A DNA stretch of 64,000 nucleotides. Origin: Brumimicrobium sp. (lineage in GTDB: Bacteria; Bacteroidota; Bacteroidia; Flavobacteriales_D; Crocinitomicaceae). Every line of letters starts with the position of its first letter. Position 1 is the stretch's first letter. The notes under the pieces were generated by a model, which was given only the letters and a program-made list of their open reading frames with translations, was not told where the DNA came from and did no database searches. A program made the position numbers and the translations under genes. The stretch spans positions 248,001 through 312,000 of the forward strand of contig JAMLGZ010000001.1 in assembly GCA_023957385.1 (NCBI GenBank), in the 5' to 3' direction. Below, one piece after another: positions 28,944 to 37,893 of the stretch.

Positions 28944-29640
28944 ACAAACTTTAGTATTAAAAGAAGTCATTTCTATTAGAAATAATCATCCAAGAATAGG
29001 AACTAGGAATGCGTACATTATGTTGGAAAGTTTTCTGCTAGAGCACCAAATAAAAATGGGGAGAGATGCTTTGTTTGACTTGCTTTCCTACATACTTTAT
29101 TGATTAGAAGGAGAAAAAGAGTCATCAGAACAACCCAGTCTAATCACTGGATGAGAAAATACCCCAACTTAATAAGAGCATTTATTCCAACTGCTCTAAC
29201 CAGTTATGGGTAAGTGATATAACTTATTGGAAAGCAAGTTTGGTGTTTTGTATATTTCTTTAATTACAGATGCTTTTAGTCATAAAATAATTGGTTATAA
29301 CCTAGCTCAATCTCTTGAAGCCATTGAGAGTTTAAAGGCTCTTAAAATGGCATTAAAGCAGGATATATTGTCGCAAAATCTTATTCATCATTCTGACAGA
29401 GGGAGTCAGTATTGCAGCTATAAATATGTAAATCTCTTAAATAGTTATGATGTTCAAATAAGTATGACTGAATCTGGAATCCGTTAGAAAATGCCGTTGC
29501 AAGAAAGGGTTAATGGAATACTAAAGAAAGAATATTTAGAGTATTATAAAGTAAAGAACTTTTAAGCAGGCTAAGAGGTTATTTGACAAGGTGGTTGTTC
29601 TGTATAATGAACATAGACCTCCTACATGAGTATTGGGAAT
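28839..29640 (+). pseudogene. IS3-like OrfB transposase (DDE), multiply frameshifted
   Basis: Fragments of the integrase core are readable in several frames: IGLSKLCWLFG, NHPRIGTRNAY, KMGRDALFDLL, WVSDITYW (first catalytic D), SLITDAFSHKIIGYN and HHSDRGSQYCS (second catalytic D). Stops and shifts separate them, so no active enzyme can be made. Confidence 0.85.
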
Positions 29641-30152
29641 CAAACTCCTAATAAGGTTCATTTAGGAGAGGTGGAAAAGGGCGAAAGGAAATGGAAAACA
29701 TATTATAGAAAAGTAAATCAAGAACAAAAAAGTGAAGAGTGTGTATAGGTTTTTTTTAGGCATTAAGACCTCTAAAGTATTTAGAAAAGGGCTAACAAAA
29801 GTTAGCCCCATAACAAAGTTTAATACTTCGTCGGTCGTCGATTTATCCCTGATAAGTTGCTCCTCAGCAGAGCTTATTTCCGTTTCCATCGATAATGCAA
29901 AAATAAATAAAATGTAAATGAATTTTAGGATTAAAATAAAATGTAAATTTATAACAGGATTAAAGAGAAAAAGTGTAAACTTTTTTTAGGACGAGACAGC
30001 TGGCCTTCTGTCCACCGTCATTGTAAATTCGTTGATTTTCTGTATTTTTACCATCATTTTTTGTTTTCTGTCTGTCGGGCTTTTGTGTTGGCTGTTTTAA
30101 AAATTTTAGAGGGAAGGGATTTTAAAAAATAATTTTTCCTTCGGGTGGCAAA

Positions 30153-30219
30153 GGTGAAAGCTCTTTTGTAATTTTTGGTCTGTGCGTTGGCTTGTGCGAA
30201 TTGCAAATGTGCTTACACC
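30153..30219. repeat. Imperfect palindrome at left edge of the defence island
   Basis: Arms 30153-30173 and 30199-30219 are complementary apart from a few mismatches (GGTGAAAGCTCTTTTGTAA with TTGCAAATGTGCTTACACC). The inner part is clearly related, in the same orientation, to the palindrome at 37894-37955. The outer arms differ between the two but remain self-complementary in each. The surrounding 30000-30231 holds no gene. Confidence 0.7.
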
Positions 30220-30231
30220 TGTGGGTTGTAT

Positions 30232-31038
30232 TTAGTCTTCCCATATGATACTTAAAATTGTTTTATACCTTTTGGTTGGGATACAATACTCATAGAAATC
30301 GCTATCTACATCATAAACTCCTAAATTAAACCAAGTTGATTTAGATATTAATTGAGCTTTTTCTTCAAGCTTATATAAAAAGTCGTAATCCTTTTCTATG
30401 TATTCTGCTGCAACAGAATCAGAAGGCGGAGCTAATCGGGTGAAGTCACCAAACCAAATCTTCAAGTCATCTGATTTTTTCCAATACTTTACTATTCCAT
30501 TTTCAATAAAAACAAGACAAATAGGGTGTAATTGCTTAAATTGTAAATAGCGAAAAACTGTTGCTGTTAAACTGGTTTTAAACCGTTCTGAAAGTTGTTT
30601 TATAAGTAGCGGAGAAAACTTTTTTCCTTTAGCTTCTTTTAAAAATAATTTTTCGGGCATTAAAAGTTCACAAGCAAATTCGTTGGCTTCTAATTCTTGT
30701 TTGCCATTTTTCAGGGCATTTTCCATTCCTGCAATGATGTTGAAATTGGAAAATGTGTCGTCTGGAAGTTGAATATTTTTATGCATAATTAAATGACCAA
30801 TTTCGTGTGCTATTACAAAGCGTTTTCTTTGTTCAAATTGAATATTAGAATTTACTTTAATTACGGCTTTGGTATTTCCGAAAATGATTTTGCCATCACA
30901 ATTTGGTAAAGCTTCTTCAATGAGCATTGCATCTAATCCTGAAACAAATAAATTCATTTCAAGATCAGTAATTTCATCTAATCCACAGCTATTCAACAGC
31001 TCCTGTGCCTGAATATGTGCGTTAGTGGCTCTTGTCAT
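30232..31038 (-). CDS. ImmA/IrrE-family metallopeptidase
   Basis: 268 residues. The zinc protease motif HEIGH lies at 78-82 (FVIAHEIGHLIMH) with a downstream glutamate (NEFACELLMPE) expected to complete the site. This family cleaves repressor or regulatory proteins after a stress cue: ImmA cuts ImmR in ICEBs1, and CapP cuts CapH in CBASS operons. The start overlaps the preceding gene by 17 bases, so the three genes from 31938 down to 30232 form an operon. Its likely target is one of its two operon partners (inference). Confidence 0.85.
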   Translation of the reverse strand: MTRATNAHIQAQELLNSCGLDEITDLEMNLFVSGLDAMLIEEALPNCDGKIIFGNTKAVIKVNSNIQFEQRKRFVIAHEIGHLIMHKNIQLPDDTFSNFNIIAGMENALKNGKQELEANEFACELLMPEKLFLKEAKGKKFSPLLIKQLSERFKTSLTATVFRYLQFKQLHPICLVFIENGIVKYWKKSDDLKIWFGDFTRLAPPSDSVAAEYIEKDYDFLYKLEEKAQLISKSTWFNLGVYDVDSDFYEYCIPTKRYKTILSIIWED

Positions 31039-31417
31039 TATTTTCTAATTGTTCCAATAATTCAACTAGATTCTTATCCTTAATGATTTCGATAATATCT
31101 TCTTTTGATAATTTGTCAAGATTGCGATACAATGCGAGTGAGGCATTCCCTTGAATTAGTTGCTTTAAAATTGCAACAGGTTTTTCAATGTTTTGTAAAA
31201 CAGCTTCTTGAAACTTATTCGCTAGTGCTAACAAATATTCATTATGTTTTTGTTTGGCCTTAGCCTGTGCTAAAAAGATTATTTGTTTTTTCTTTTTGTT
31301 ATATTCATCAAGATTTTGAATATCACTTTTTAGCGAATCTTTTATAATGTCTTTATCTGCTTCCAAGTAGAAGTCGTATAAAGCATCATTGATTTTATTA
31401 TTGATTTCTTTGCTCAT
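31022..31417 (-). CDS. Small helical protein of unknown function between sigma-like and ImmA genes
   Basis: 131 residues, predicted all-helical and strongly charged (KIN/DALYDFYLE, KKKKQIIFLAQAKAKQKHNE), with no signal peptide or membrane segment and no recognised domain. Overlaps are 4 bases with the upstream gene (ATGA) and 17 with the downstream one, indicating translational coupling. Its position suggests an inhibitor of the sigma-like protein or the substrate of the protease. That is inference from context only. Confidence 0.7.
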   Translation of the reverse strand: MSKEINNKINDALYDFYLEADKDIIKDSLKSDIQNLDEYNKKKKQIIFLAQAKAKQKHNEYLLALANKFQEAVLQNIEKPVAILKQLIQGNASLALYRNLDKLSKEDIIEIIKDKNLVELLEQLENNDKSH

Positions 31418-31938
31418 ATGATATTTTTTACTTGTGTTTGAATTTTTGGTAGCCGTCTTTCAAGTCGTTTGGTTATATTATAAACTTCCTTCACGTTTAT
31501 ACCCAAATCCTTTGCTATTTCTGAGGGTTTTGTTATACCGTCTACCCAATACTCGAAAACCGTTAACTCATCATCATCCGCACCTTCTATTTTTAACATC
31601 TCAGAAATGGAATTTCTAAGATGTTCTTCACTAAAAGACTGGTCAGTTGAGGGAATTTCAGGCAATTCATTATCGTAGATATTCTTATTAGTTTTGAAGA
31701 AGTTAGAAATTTCACTTTTAAGGCATCCAAAGAGAAATTCAGTAAAAGAGCAATTCGCTTTAGTCCAGTCTCGTTGACCCTCCATCACTTTTAAAATTAC
31801 TTCACCAACGAAATCAATAGGTTCTTTTCCGTTGAAGTTTTTAACTCCAACAGATTTCAATATGCTGATAGCATAGGCATTCATCCTATCAATCACTTCA
31901 TCCATATCTACCGACTGTATTGCTTCTGTTAAATTCAT
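31414..31938 (-). CDS. Sigma-70-like (ECF-type) transcription factor
   Basis: 174 residues. The N-terminal half (~10-90) resembles sigma region 2, and the C-terminal part (~120-165, with KPSEIAKDLGINVKEVYNIT) is a region-4-like helix-turn-helix. The family binds core RNA polymerase and directs it to special promoters. It is the first gene of an operon with the helical protein and ImmA, divergent from the ubiquitin-like operon. Intergenic inverted repeats at 31955-32016 are candidate targets. Weak similarity leaves room for a non-sigma HTH regulator. Confidence 0.65.
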   Translation of the reverse strand: MNLTEAIQSVDMDEVIDRMNAYAISILKSVGVKNFNGKEPIDFVGEVILKVMEGQRDWTKANCSFTEFLFGCLKSEISNFFKTNKNIYDNELPEIPSTDQSFSEEHLRNSISEMLKIEGADDDELTVFEYWVDGITKPSEIAKDLGINVKEVYNITKRLERRLPKIQTQVKNII

Positions 31939-31954
31939 TTGCTTTTCTATGATA

Positions 31955-32016
31955 GTATGCTAAGGTTAAGAAAAAAATTGCCACGAATGGCAAAAAAATG
32001 TAAAACCATAGCATAC
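31955..32016. promoter_or_regulatory. Inverted repeat in the divergent promoter region of the defence island
   Basis: Half-sites GTATGCTAAGGTT (31955-31967) and AACCATAGCATAC (32004-32016) are complementary at 12 of 13 positions and separated by 36 bases. A small hairpin TTGCCA-CGAA-TGGCAA (31978-31993) lies between them. The right half touches a -7-like CATATTTG (32016-32023) for the plus-strand operon, and a smaller GGGT/ACCC repeat follows at 32027-32041. The layout fits shared control of both divergent operons. Confidence 0.55.
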
Positions 32017-32075
32017 ATATTTGAAAGGGTCAAAATAACCCTGTAAAAGTAATTAATAATATAAATTTTAAGTCT

Positions 32076-32558
32076 ATGCAAAATGAAAAAAATCCTGCAG
32101 GTGAAAAAGGTAAACCTGAATTTCAACTTTCAATCAATGGTAAGTTGTATGAGTGGAATCATCCGAACATTTCGGGTGCAGAAATCAGAAGGCTTGGGAA
32201 TATTCCAATAGAAGATGAAATCTTTCTGGAAAATCCTAAGCCCAAGGAAGATGAATTAATTCCAGATGATAAGAAAGTAAATCTTGCTCGTCCCGGTATT
32301 GAACGTTTTTACTCCAAAGCTAAGGAAGTAACCATTTTAGTGAACGGAACGCAGCACAAATGGATAAAGGAAAAAATTAGTTTTAAAGAGGTTATTATTC
32401 TTGCGTTTGGGCAGTTTATAGATAAGCCGACAATGGTTTATACTGTAGCATACGAAGATGGCCCAAGACAAAATCCCGAGGGTTCAATGTTTGCAAGTCA
32501 AGAGGTTTTTGTTAAACATAAAATGATTTTCAATGCAACAGCAACTGATAAGTCTTAA
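32076..32558 (+). CDS. Multi-ubiquitin-domain protein (two ubiquitin-like folds in tandem)
   Basis: 160 residues with two related beta-grasp-like modules: ~16-80 (FQLSINGKLYEWNHPNISG) and ~83-150 (KEVTILVNGTQHKWIKEKIS). Each begins with a I-x-V/I-N-G strand and W-x strand, as in the Multi_ubiq family. Such proteins are the ubiquitin-like modifiers of bacterial conjugation operons. The C-terminus ends TATDKS with no di-glycine, so processing or an alternative linkage would be needed. It overlaps the next gene by 26 bases. Confidence 0.82.
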   Translation: MQNEKNPAGEKGKPEFQLSINGKLYEWNHPNISGAEIRRLGNIPIEDEIFLENPKPKEDELIPDDKKVNLARPGIERFYSKAKEVTILVNGTQHKWIKEKISFKEVIILAFGQFIDKPTMVYTVAYEDGPRQNPEGSMFASQEVFVKHKMIFNATATDKS

Positions 32559-32997
32559 TCCAGACCTGAATCGTCTGCAAGAAGAAGGTTATGATATAGA
32601 GGTAAAGGGCGGACACTTGGTTGTCCGCCAAATACCCTATGTGACTCCTTCTAAAAATGTAGCCTACGGTACGTTGGTTTGTGTATTAAACTATGCAACA
32701 CCAACAAAAATATCAACGCCACCAGATCACACCATTTTTTTCTGTGGGGAAACGCCTTGTAATACTGATGGTCAACCACTAGTCGCAATTATTAATAATT
32801 CTAATAGGCAACAACTAACTAATAAATTATTGGTAACACATTATTTTTCTAGTAAACCAGTGTCAGGAAACTACCCAAATTACTTTGAAAAAATCAGGAC
32901 TTATGCCGAAATACTTAGTATTAATGCAAAAGCTATTGATGGTACAGTAACAACAAAACCATTTAAAAATTCTAATCAAAATGGAAGTGATGAGTGA
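32533..32997 (+). CDS. DUF6791-type protein, E2-like partner of the ThiF/E1 gene
   Basis: 154 residues. The opening (LISLNPDLNRLQEEGYDIEV) and the segments HLVVRQIPYV and HTIFFCGETPCNTDG match the DUF6791 domain, often fused to or next to ThiF/E1 proteins. Such domains are proposed to be divergent ubiquitin-conjugating (E2/UBC) folds. The two cysteines in the FFCGETPCN segment are candidate active sites. This is inference, as a catalytic cysteine cannot be proved from sequence. It overlaps both neighbours, indicating tight coupling. Confidence 0.75.
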   Translation: MQQQLISLNPDLNRLQEEGYDIEVKGGHLVVRQIPYVTPSKNVAYGTLVCVLNYATPTKISTPPDHTIFFCGETPCNTDGQPLVAIINNSNRQQLTNKLLVTHYFSSKPVSGNYPNYFEKIRTYAEILSINAKAIDGTVTTKPFKNSNQNGSDE

Positions 32998-33730
32998 TAA
33001 AAATATTTTTAATTATCCTGATACGAATTCTTCACGTGCAGGCATAGAGTTTCTAAATCGCAAATTTGAAAATCAAAAAATCGCAATTATCGGACTAGGT
33101 GGAACTGGTTCATATATTCTTGACCAAGTTGCCAAAACGCCTGTCAAAGAAATACACATTTTTGATGCTGATGTTTTTCAACTACACAACGCTTTCCGTT
33201 CTCCTGGTGCGGTTTCAAGTGAAAAATTGGAAGCAGAAAACGGAATAATGAAAGTAGATTACTACTATGGAATTTATTCCAATATGCACGCAGGAATAAC
33301 GGCACATTCGAATTATGTAACGCTTGAAAACGTAAGTGAACTAAAGGATTTTAGCTATGTCTTTATAAGCATTGACAAAAATGAAGTTCGCTACAATCTT
33401 ACTAAGGCGTTTTTGAATATGGGCGTAACATTTATTGATGTCGGTATTGGTGTTAACAAATCCGATGATTGTCTGAATGGTGCTGTTCGTGTTACAGTTG
33501 GAACGACTGAGAAAAGCGACCATTTGGATTTTCGAATTGGTTCATCTGAATCGGAAGAAAACGAATATTCAAACAACATTCAAATAGCAGACTTGAATTG
33601 TCTCAATGCTATGCTAGCCGTCTTGAAATGGAAAAAGCTAAGTGGCTTTTATCAGGATGTGAAGCAGGAACATAATAGTTTGTTTTTAATCAATACAAAT
33701 AAATTGCTTAATGAAGACAATCCAGCATAA
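32981..33730 (+). CDS. ThiF/E1-like adenylyltransferase
   Basis: 249 residues, or 246 if the ATG at 32990 is used; both overlap the upstream stop. A Rossmann nucleotide-binding motif GLGGTGSYILDQVA lies at ~38-52 with the acidic strand IFDADVF following. E1-like enzymes adenylate the C-terminus of ubiquitin-like proteins and pass it to an E2 through a thioester. Candidate cysteines are in SDDCLNGA and ADLNCLNAM. It sits between DUF6791 and DUF6527 genes, as known in bacterial multi-ubiquitin operons. Confidence 0.87.
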   Translation: MEVMSDKNIFNYPDTNSSRAGIEFLNRKFENQKIAIIGLGGTGSYILDQVAKTPVKEIHIFDADVFQLHNAFRSPGAVSSEKLEAENGIMKVDYYYGIYSNMHAGITAHSNYVTLENVSELKDFSYVFISIDKNEVRYNLTKAFLNMGVTFIDVGIGVNKSDDCLNGAVRVTVGTTEKSDHLDFRIGSSESEENEYSNNIQIADLNCLNAMLAVLKWKKLSGFYQDVKQEHNSLFLINTNKLLNEDNPA

Positions 33731-34073
33731 ATTTGTTGAGTTCATACCGAATTCTCCAGAACAAGGCATTCTTTATATTTCCGTTGAATATCGAACGGCT
33801 GTTCATTTGTGTGTCTGTGGGTGTGGGAATAAGGTTGTAACCCCAATCTCACCAACAGACTGGGAAATTCGTTTTAATGGAAAAACCGTTTCTCTTTACC
33901 CATCTATTGGCAACTGGAATTTTGAGTGTAAGTCTCACTATTTCATCACACGAAATGAAATATTCATTGCTAGAAAATGGGAAGATTGGGAAATTGAAGA
34001 GGGACGGGTTGAGGACAAGACCAACAAGGAAAATTATTTCAAAAAACAAAATAAGAGTAAGAGAAAAGATTAA
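33711..34073 (+). CDS. DUF6527-family protein of the ubiquitin-like operon
   Basis: 120 residues. The cysteine cluster CVCGCGNK (~33-40) and a later CKSHYFI look like a metal site or catalytic centre. The tail is basic (KKQNKSKRKD). DUF6527 genes recur beside multi-ubiquitin, DUF6791 and ThiF genes. A role as deconjugating peptidase is possible but not shown by the sequence. It overlaps the ThiF gene by 20 bases. Confidence 0.78.
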   Translation: MKTIQHKFVEFIPNSPEQGILYISVEYRTAVHLCVCGCGNKVVTPISPTDWEIRFNGKTVSLYPSIGNWNFECKSHYFITRNEIFIARKWEDWEIEEGRVEDKTNKENYFKKQNKSKRKD

Positions 34074-34126
34074 CTTAATTGAAATTCATACCTTTGTCGA
34101 TTGTGAAAAATCTTTTAAAGAAGTTA

Positions 34127-35101
34127 ATGGCAAGAAGAAAAACGGTAAATAATACAGGAATTCTAAGAGTAGGTGGTATTCCTTATCACGATGCTTGGGT
34201 GGCATATAAATGTGTAAGTTGCCAAGAAATGAACTATGTCCAAGTAGGGCAAAAGTTGCTTACACCACAAGAAGCAATTGAAACGGCTGTTTGGAAATGC
34301 GAACATTGTGGCTTTATTCATTCAAAAGAAACCGATTTACCCTTTGAGAACTGGGAAGAAGAATATAATAGTGCTGATTCCACTACTGCTTTGAGATTTT
34401 GGGAAGGATTTTTTCGTATTGCCACTGAACATCCTGAGTCGTACTGGAAACAATGTAATGTCTGTACACGTATTTTACCTTTCAACGCTTTTAGTAAACA
34501 CTCTGGTTGGGGTCCTTTAGAGAAGCAAATGGAGTGTAGAAGTTGTAAAGGAGCCATAAATGCCGTTTTAAACCCCAAAAGAACTAAGGAGCAATTACAC
34601 GAGTCTGCCGTAAGAAGAAGAATAGCCGATTTATTTTTGGAAGAAGAAAATGAGCCGATAGATTTCCAAGACTTATTTGATAGATTCGATAGTCGCTGTT
34701 TTAAAACTAAAGAACCATTGGACATTAATAAACGTGATACTTGGGCTATTGACCATATTTTGCCTTCGAAGTACCTGTATCCGCTAAAAAGAGAAAACGC
34801 TGCATTACTTTCAAAAAATGCAAACGAGAATAAAAGGGATAAATGGCCAAGTAAATTCTATACGAATAATGAGTTAATTGAACTTGCAAGAATTACGGGA
34901 GCTAATATTGATTTGATTTCGAATAAACTTCCGATAATGAACCACAATATCGATGTAAATAAAGGAGTTGAGCGTTATTTGCAAGTCCGAGAGAAATCAG
35001 ACCTTCCAAAACGCATTAAAGAAATCAAAAAGATTTTGCTCGTATATGAATTGGTAGATAATCTTTCTCTCGAAAACAAAAAATTACTTGGGTTCGAATA
35101 G
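34127..35101 (+). CDS. HNH endonuclease with zinc-finger region, probable restriction nuclease
   Basis: About 324 residues from MARRKTVNNTG; a TTG start at 34079 is less likely. Two cysteine pairs (CVSCQ...CEHC and CNVC...CRSC) form zinc fingers in the first half. The HNH nuclease core is TWAIDHILPSKY, with NAALLSKNANENKRD supplying the asparagine and the final metal-binding part. It abuts, tail to tail, a large DNA methyltransferase, so it is probably the cleaving partner of a restriction-modification system. It could also belong to the ubiquitin-like operon, which ends 53 bases upstream. Confidence 0.75.
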   Translation: MARRKTVNNTGILRVGGIPYHDAWVAYKCVSCQEMNYVQVGQKLLTPQEAIETAVWKCEHCGFIHSKETDLPFENWEEEYNSADSTTALRFWEGFFRIATEHPESYWKQCNVCTRILPFNAFSKHSGWGPLEKQMECRSCKGAINAVLNPKRTKEQLHESAVRRRIADLFLEEENEPIDFQDLFDRFDSRCFKTKEPLDINKRDTWAIDHILPSKYLYPLKRENAALLSKNANENKRDKWPSKFYTNNELIELARITGANIDLISNKLPIMNHNIDVNKGVERYLQVREKSDLPKRIKEIKKILLVYELVDNLSLENKKLLGFE

Positions 35102-37771
35102 CTAAACAAGAACGAGATATTGATGCGAGGTTACTGTTCCTTTATCTCTTATCCCGTGTGATTCACAATGTTCAACACTTTCATCAAATAAGTCAGCGGA
35201 TTTAAACCAACGCTTGCTGATTTTTTGAAGTTCTAATGCCATATCACATTTATTGCTTTTTCCTAAATGTAGGACAAAAGCTCCATCTTTTTTCATTCGC
35301 TCTCTAGCTTGTCTAAATATGGATTCGTAAATAGCGAAGTCAATTTTTTGTCTTTCATCTACAAATGATTTAGGCTGATGCTTAAAATCAATTTCAGACC
35401 ATCCTGTAAACCAAATTCTAATCCAATTAGCCAAATAAAATCTAGTGCTATCAAAGAATGGTGGTGATGTAATAATGGCATCAAGGTCATTAATTTCTTG
35501 TGGCCAAACTATTGTGGTATCTTGATTGAATATTTTACCATTTTTAAAATTAAGCGGTAATTCTTCATTGATTACCCTGTTCACTTTTTCGCAAAGCTTT
35601 TCAATAAGACTTTTGTAAATAAAATCTCCTGTCGGTGCATAAGGAACAATTGGGTGTGAACGTCTGCTCAAAGCATAAGGTCTATTGCCGTGAAGGATAT
35701 GAAGCAATGAAGCAACTACTAACATCTCGCTTGGGGTGGATGGATAATTTTCCTTTACAAATCTACGGGCAAGCAATATTTCTTTTAGCGTATTTTCTTC
35801 GTAGTACTCAGATAACTTTTTGTTGAATCCGAAATTTTTAACTTCATCAATTTCTTTTTTAGTACACTTATTGGCTTTAATAAAATTATCTAATGCTTCA
35901 ATATAAGAAAATGATTCAGAAGAAATTGGAGCATTTACTTTAGCATAAGAAATAAAGTAAGCTGGCAAACTAATGTCAATACCGTAAGATAATTTTCCTG
36001 CTAATGCTGCTTCAAAAGGAATTGTTCCCACACCTGAAAAAGGGTCAAGTACAGAGCCATTTTCAGGCACAAAAGTCTTAACAAGATGATGTGCAATTGC
36101 TGGCTTTAATTTGCCTTGGTAAGAGCAAAGGGAGTGATTGTTATGTCCCCAGTTTCTGCTTGAATATGGCTCTTGTTGATGTGGGATTTCATTTCTGAAA
36201 CTGTCCCAATTTTTTTTCCATTGAAATTTTATTTTTCCGTTTAAAGAATTTGGTTGTTTCTCCTTGTATTCAAAAACCAATAATGATTGGGTAAGTATTT
36301 CTTGGTTTCGAGAACGTCTTTTCCTTAAAATCTTGTTTTCAACGAATTCATATCCCAATCCTTGCATTAACTCAATTAATATGTCATCTGTATTAATATG
36401 TACGCCACTAAAAATCGAATCCCCAATATCAATAAGAACTTTAGCATTTTGAGCTAGTAATGGTTTTACATCATTAAAGATTGTGTACATTTCTTTAAAG
36501 TAGCTCTGTGCCATTACTGGAATTCTAGAATCATAAGCATTTTTATTTAGTTCAATAAGTGTCGCTTTAAGCAAACTACTTTTTGAAGTTATATCAAGTA
36601 CATTGACATAGGCATATTCCTTTTTAACATCATTAATTCCGCTTGTTAATGCTTGGTCTCTAAAAAACCGCAAATCATTTTCAAACTGTAAATACCTTAA
36701 GAACCAAAGCTCTACTTTTGTGTTTCTGAAATAGTTTGTGCCATTTAGATAGGGTGGACTTGTAATGATTGCTCCAATTTTTAAATCATTTACCCGACCA
36801 ATGTTCTTTGCATTTGAAAGAATAAATTCAGGTTTACCTTTTAGCTTATAGTCAAGATTTAAAACATCTTCTGCAATATTTCCAATTTTTTCAGGTAAAA
36901 TCTCATTGAATGTTTTTAGGTCTTTTTCAATTTCCTTCGCTGTTTTAAATCTGACATCGCCAACCTTCTTAAGAAATGACACAGGAAGTAAACAAGAAAT
37001 AACCGCTACGGTTAAAGTGTCTGCTAATAGCTCGTCTTCTAGTTTAACTATATCAATGTATGACCTTAGTTTTAAAACTTGCTCAAGAGTTTCATCTGGG
37101 AAATATTTCTTATCAGAGAATAGGGATTTATAGGATTCTCTCAAAGATTTATCTTCTTCAAACTTATTAAGGTTCTTCAGCACCACTTTTTGAATATCCT
37201 TTAAGTCTTTGGACAGCTTTTTTCTTTGAGATTCTTTCGCTTTTAATACATTTAGTTTCGTTTGAATTAAAAACTGCAATAAAGGATTTACTTCTGAATA
37301 TACTGTTGGTAATCCACAATCGTCAGCCGCAAGGAGTGTTGTGCCTGTTCCTGCGAAAGGTTCATAAATTAGAGTATCTGTTATTCCATAGTTTTTTATT
37401 AATGATTTTACAAAGTCAGGAGAATAGCCTTCAATGTAAGGATACCATCTTTGAAATGGGATGTCTTTACTTTTTACAAATGTTACATCCTTTTCTGTAA
37501 CGCCTTCAACTTTGTCTATTTCAGGAAGTTTTTGCTTGATAAGTCTTTTTACAACTTGGTTAATTGAACGCTCTTGTTTCTCGGCAAAAAGTGCAAGCTG
37601 TTTATATGTTTCAATGCCAATCAGTTCTTTTATTTCTTGAGTTGTCAAGTCTTTTACTTTGGAATAGTATGGTTCTTCTGGCTCACTAAACGCCAGTGTT
37701 ACAGACTTATCTTTTGAATCTTCCGAAGGGTAATCGCTGAAATAGACAGCTTTATAAAATTGTTTTGCCAT
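35102..37771 (-). CDS. DNA methyltransferase with two N4/N6-type methylase domains
   Basis: 889 residues. Two complete amino-methyltransferase units occur in one chain: the first with FAGTGTTLLAADD (~140) and ITSPPYLNG (~337), the second with DPFSGVGTIPFEAA (~577) and ITSPPFFDS (~767). TSPPY/F are the catalytic motifs for adenine N6 or cytosine N4 methylation. Fused pairs are known in enzymes that protect both strands of an asymmetric site. It is convergent with the HNH nuclease, the gene ends adjoining without a gap. Recognition sequence unknown. Confidence 0.85.
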   Translation of the reverse strand: MAKQFYKAVYFSDYPSEDSKDKSVTLAFSEPEEPYYSKVKDLTTQEIKELIGIETYKQLALFAEKQERSINQVVKRLIKQKLPEIDKVEGVTEKDVTFVKSKDIPFQRWYPYIEGYSPDFVKSLIKNYGITDTLIYEPFAGTGTTLLAADDCGLPTVYSEVNPLLQFLIQTKLNVLKAKESQRKKLSKDLKDIQKVVLKNLNKFEEDKSLRESYKSLFSDKKYFPDETLEQVLKLRSYIDIVKLEDELLADTLTVAVISCLLPVSFLKKVGDVRFKTAKEIEKDLKTFNEILPEKIGNIAEDVLNLDYKLKGKPEFILSNAKNIGRVNDLKIGAIITSPPYLNGTNYFRNTKVELWFLRYLQFENDLRFFRDQALTSGINDVKKEYAYVNVLDITSKSSLLKATLIELNKNAYDSRIPVMAQSYFKEMYTIFNDVKPLLAQNAKVLIDIGDSIFSGVHINTDDILIELMQGLGYEFVENKILRKRRSRNQEILTQSLLVFEYKEKQPNSLNGKIKFQWKKNWDSFRNEIPHQQEPYSSRNWGHNNHSLCSYQGKLKPAIAHHLVKTFVPENGSVLDPFSGVGTIPFEAALAGKLSYGIDISLPAYFISYAKVNAPISSESFSYIEALDNFIKANKCTKKEIDEVKNFGFNKKLSEYYEENTLKEILLARRFVKENYPSTPSEMLVVASLLHILHGNRPYALSRRSHPIVPYAPTGDFIYKSLIEKLCEKVNRVINEELPLNFKNGKIFNQDTTIVWPQEINDLDAIITSPPFFDSTRFYLANWIRIWFTGWSEIDFKHQPKSFVDERQKIDFAIYESIFRQARERMKKDGAFVLHLGKSNKCDMALELQKISKRWFKSADLFDESVEHCESHGIRDKGTVTSHQYLVLV

Positions 37772-37893
37772 TTTGAAACAAGTATCAGTTTATGATAGTT
37801 ACTTCGCAAAAGTAAAAACAATTTTTGAACATCACATTGCTTGATAAGATTTTTTTGAATTTAATTTTCAACAGTCTTGTTGAGCGTTGGGAA

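Larger units (their letters stand above)
28371..29998 (+). mobile_element. Decayed IS3-family-like insertion sequence
   Basis: Imperfect terminal inverted repeats of ~20 bases lie at 28372-28391 and 29973-29992 (GTCCTGAAATAGGTTTACAC and its near complement). Inside are an orfA with helix-turn-helix and coiled coil and a broken DDE transposase orfB. The 29640-29972 stretch has no gene. It holds a GGGCTAAC/GTTAGCCC hairpin at 29789-29808. The element inserted within ~15 bases of the 3' end of the first group II intron. Confidence 0.75.

Noticed and set aside
29662..29917. Short overlapping frames on both strands near the right end of the IS3-like element.
   Set aside because: They cover the same sequence in opposite directions and include a terminator-like hairpin. 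No motif is recognisable.
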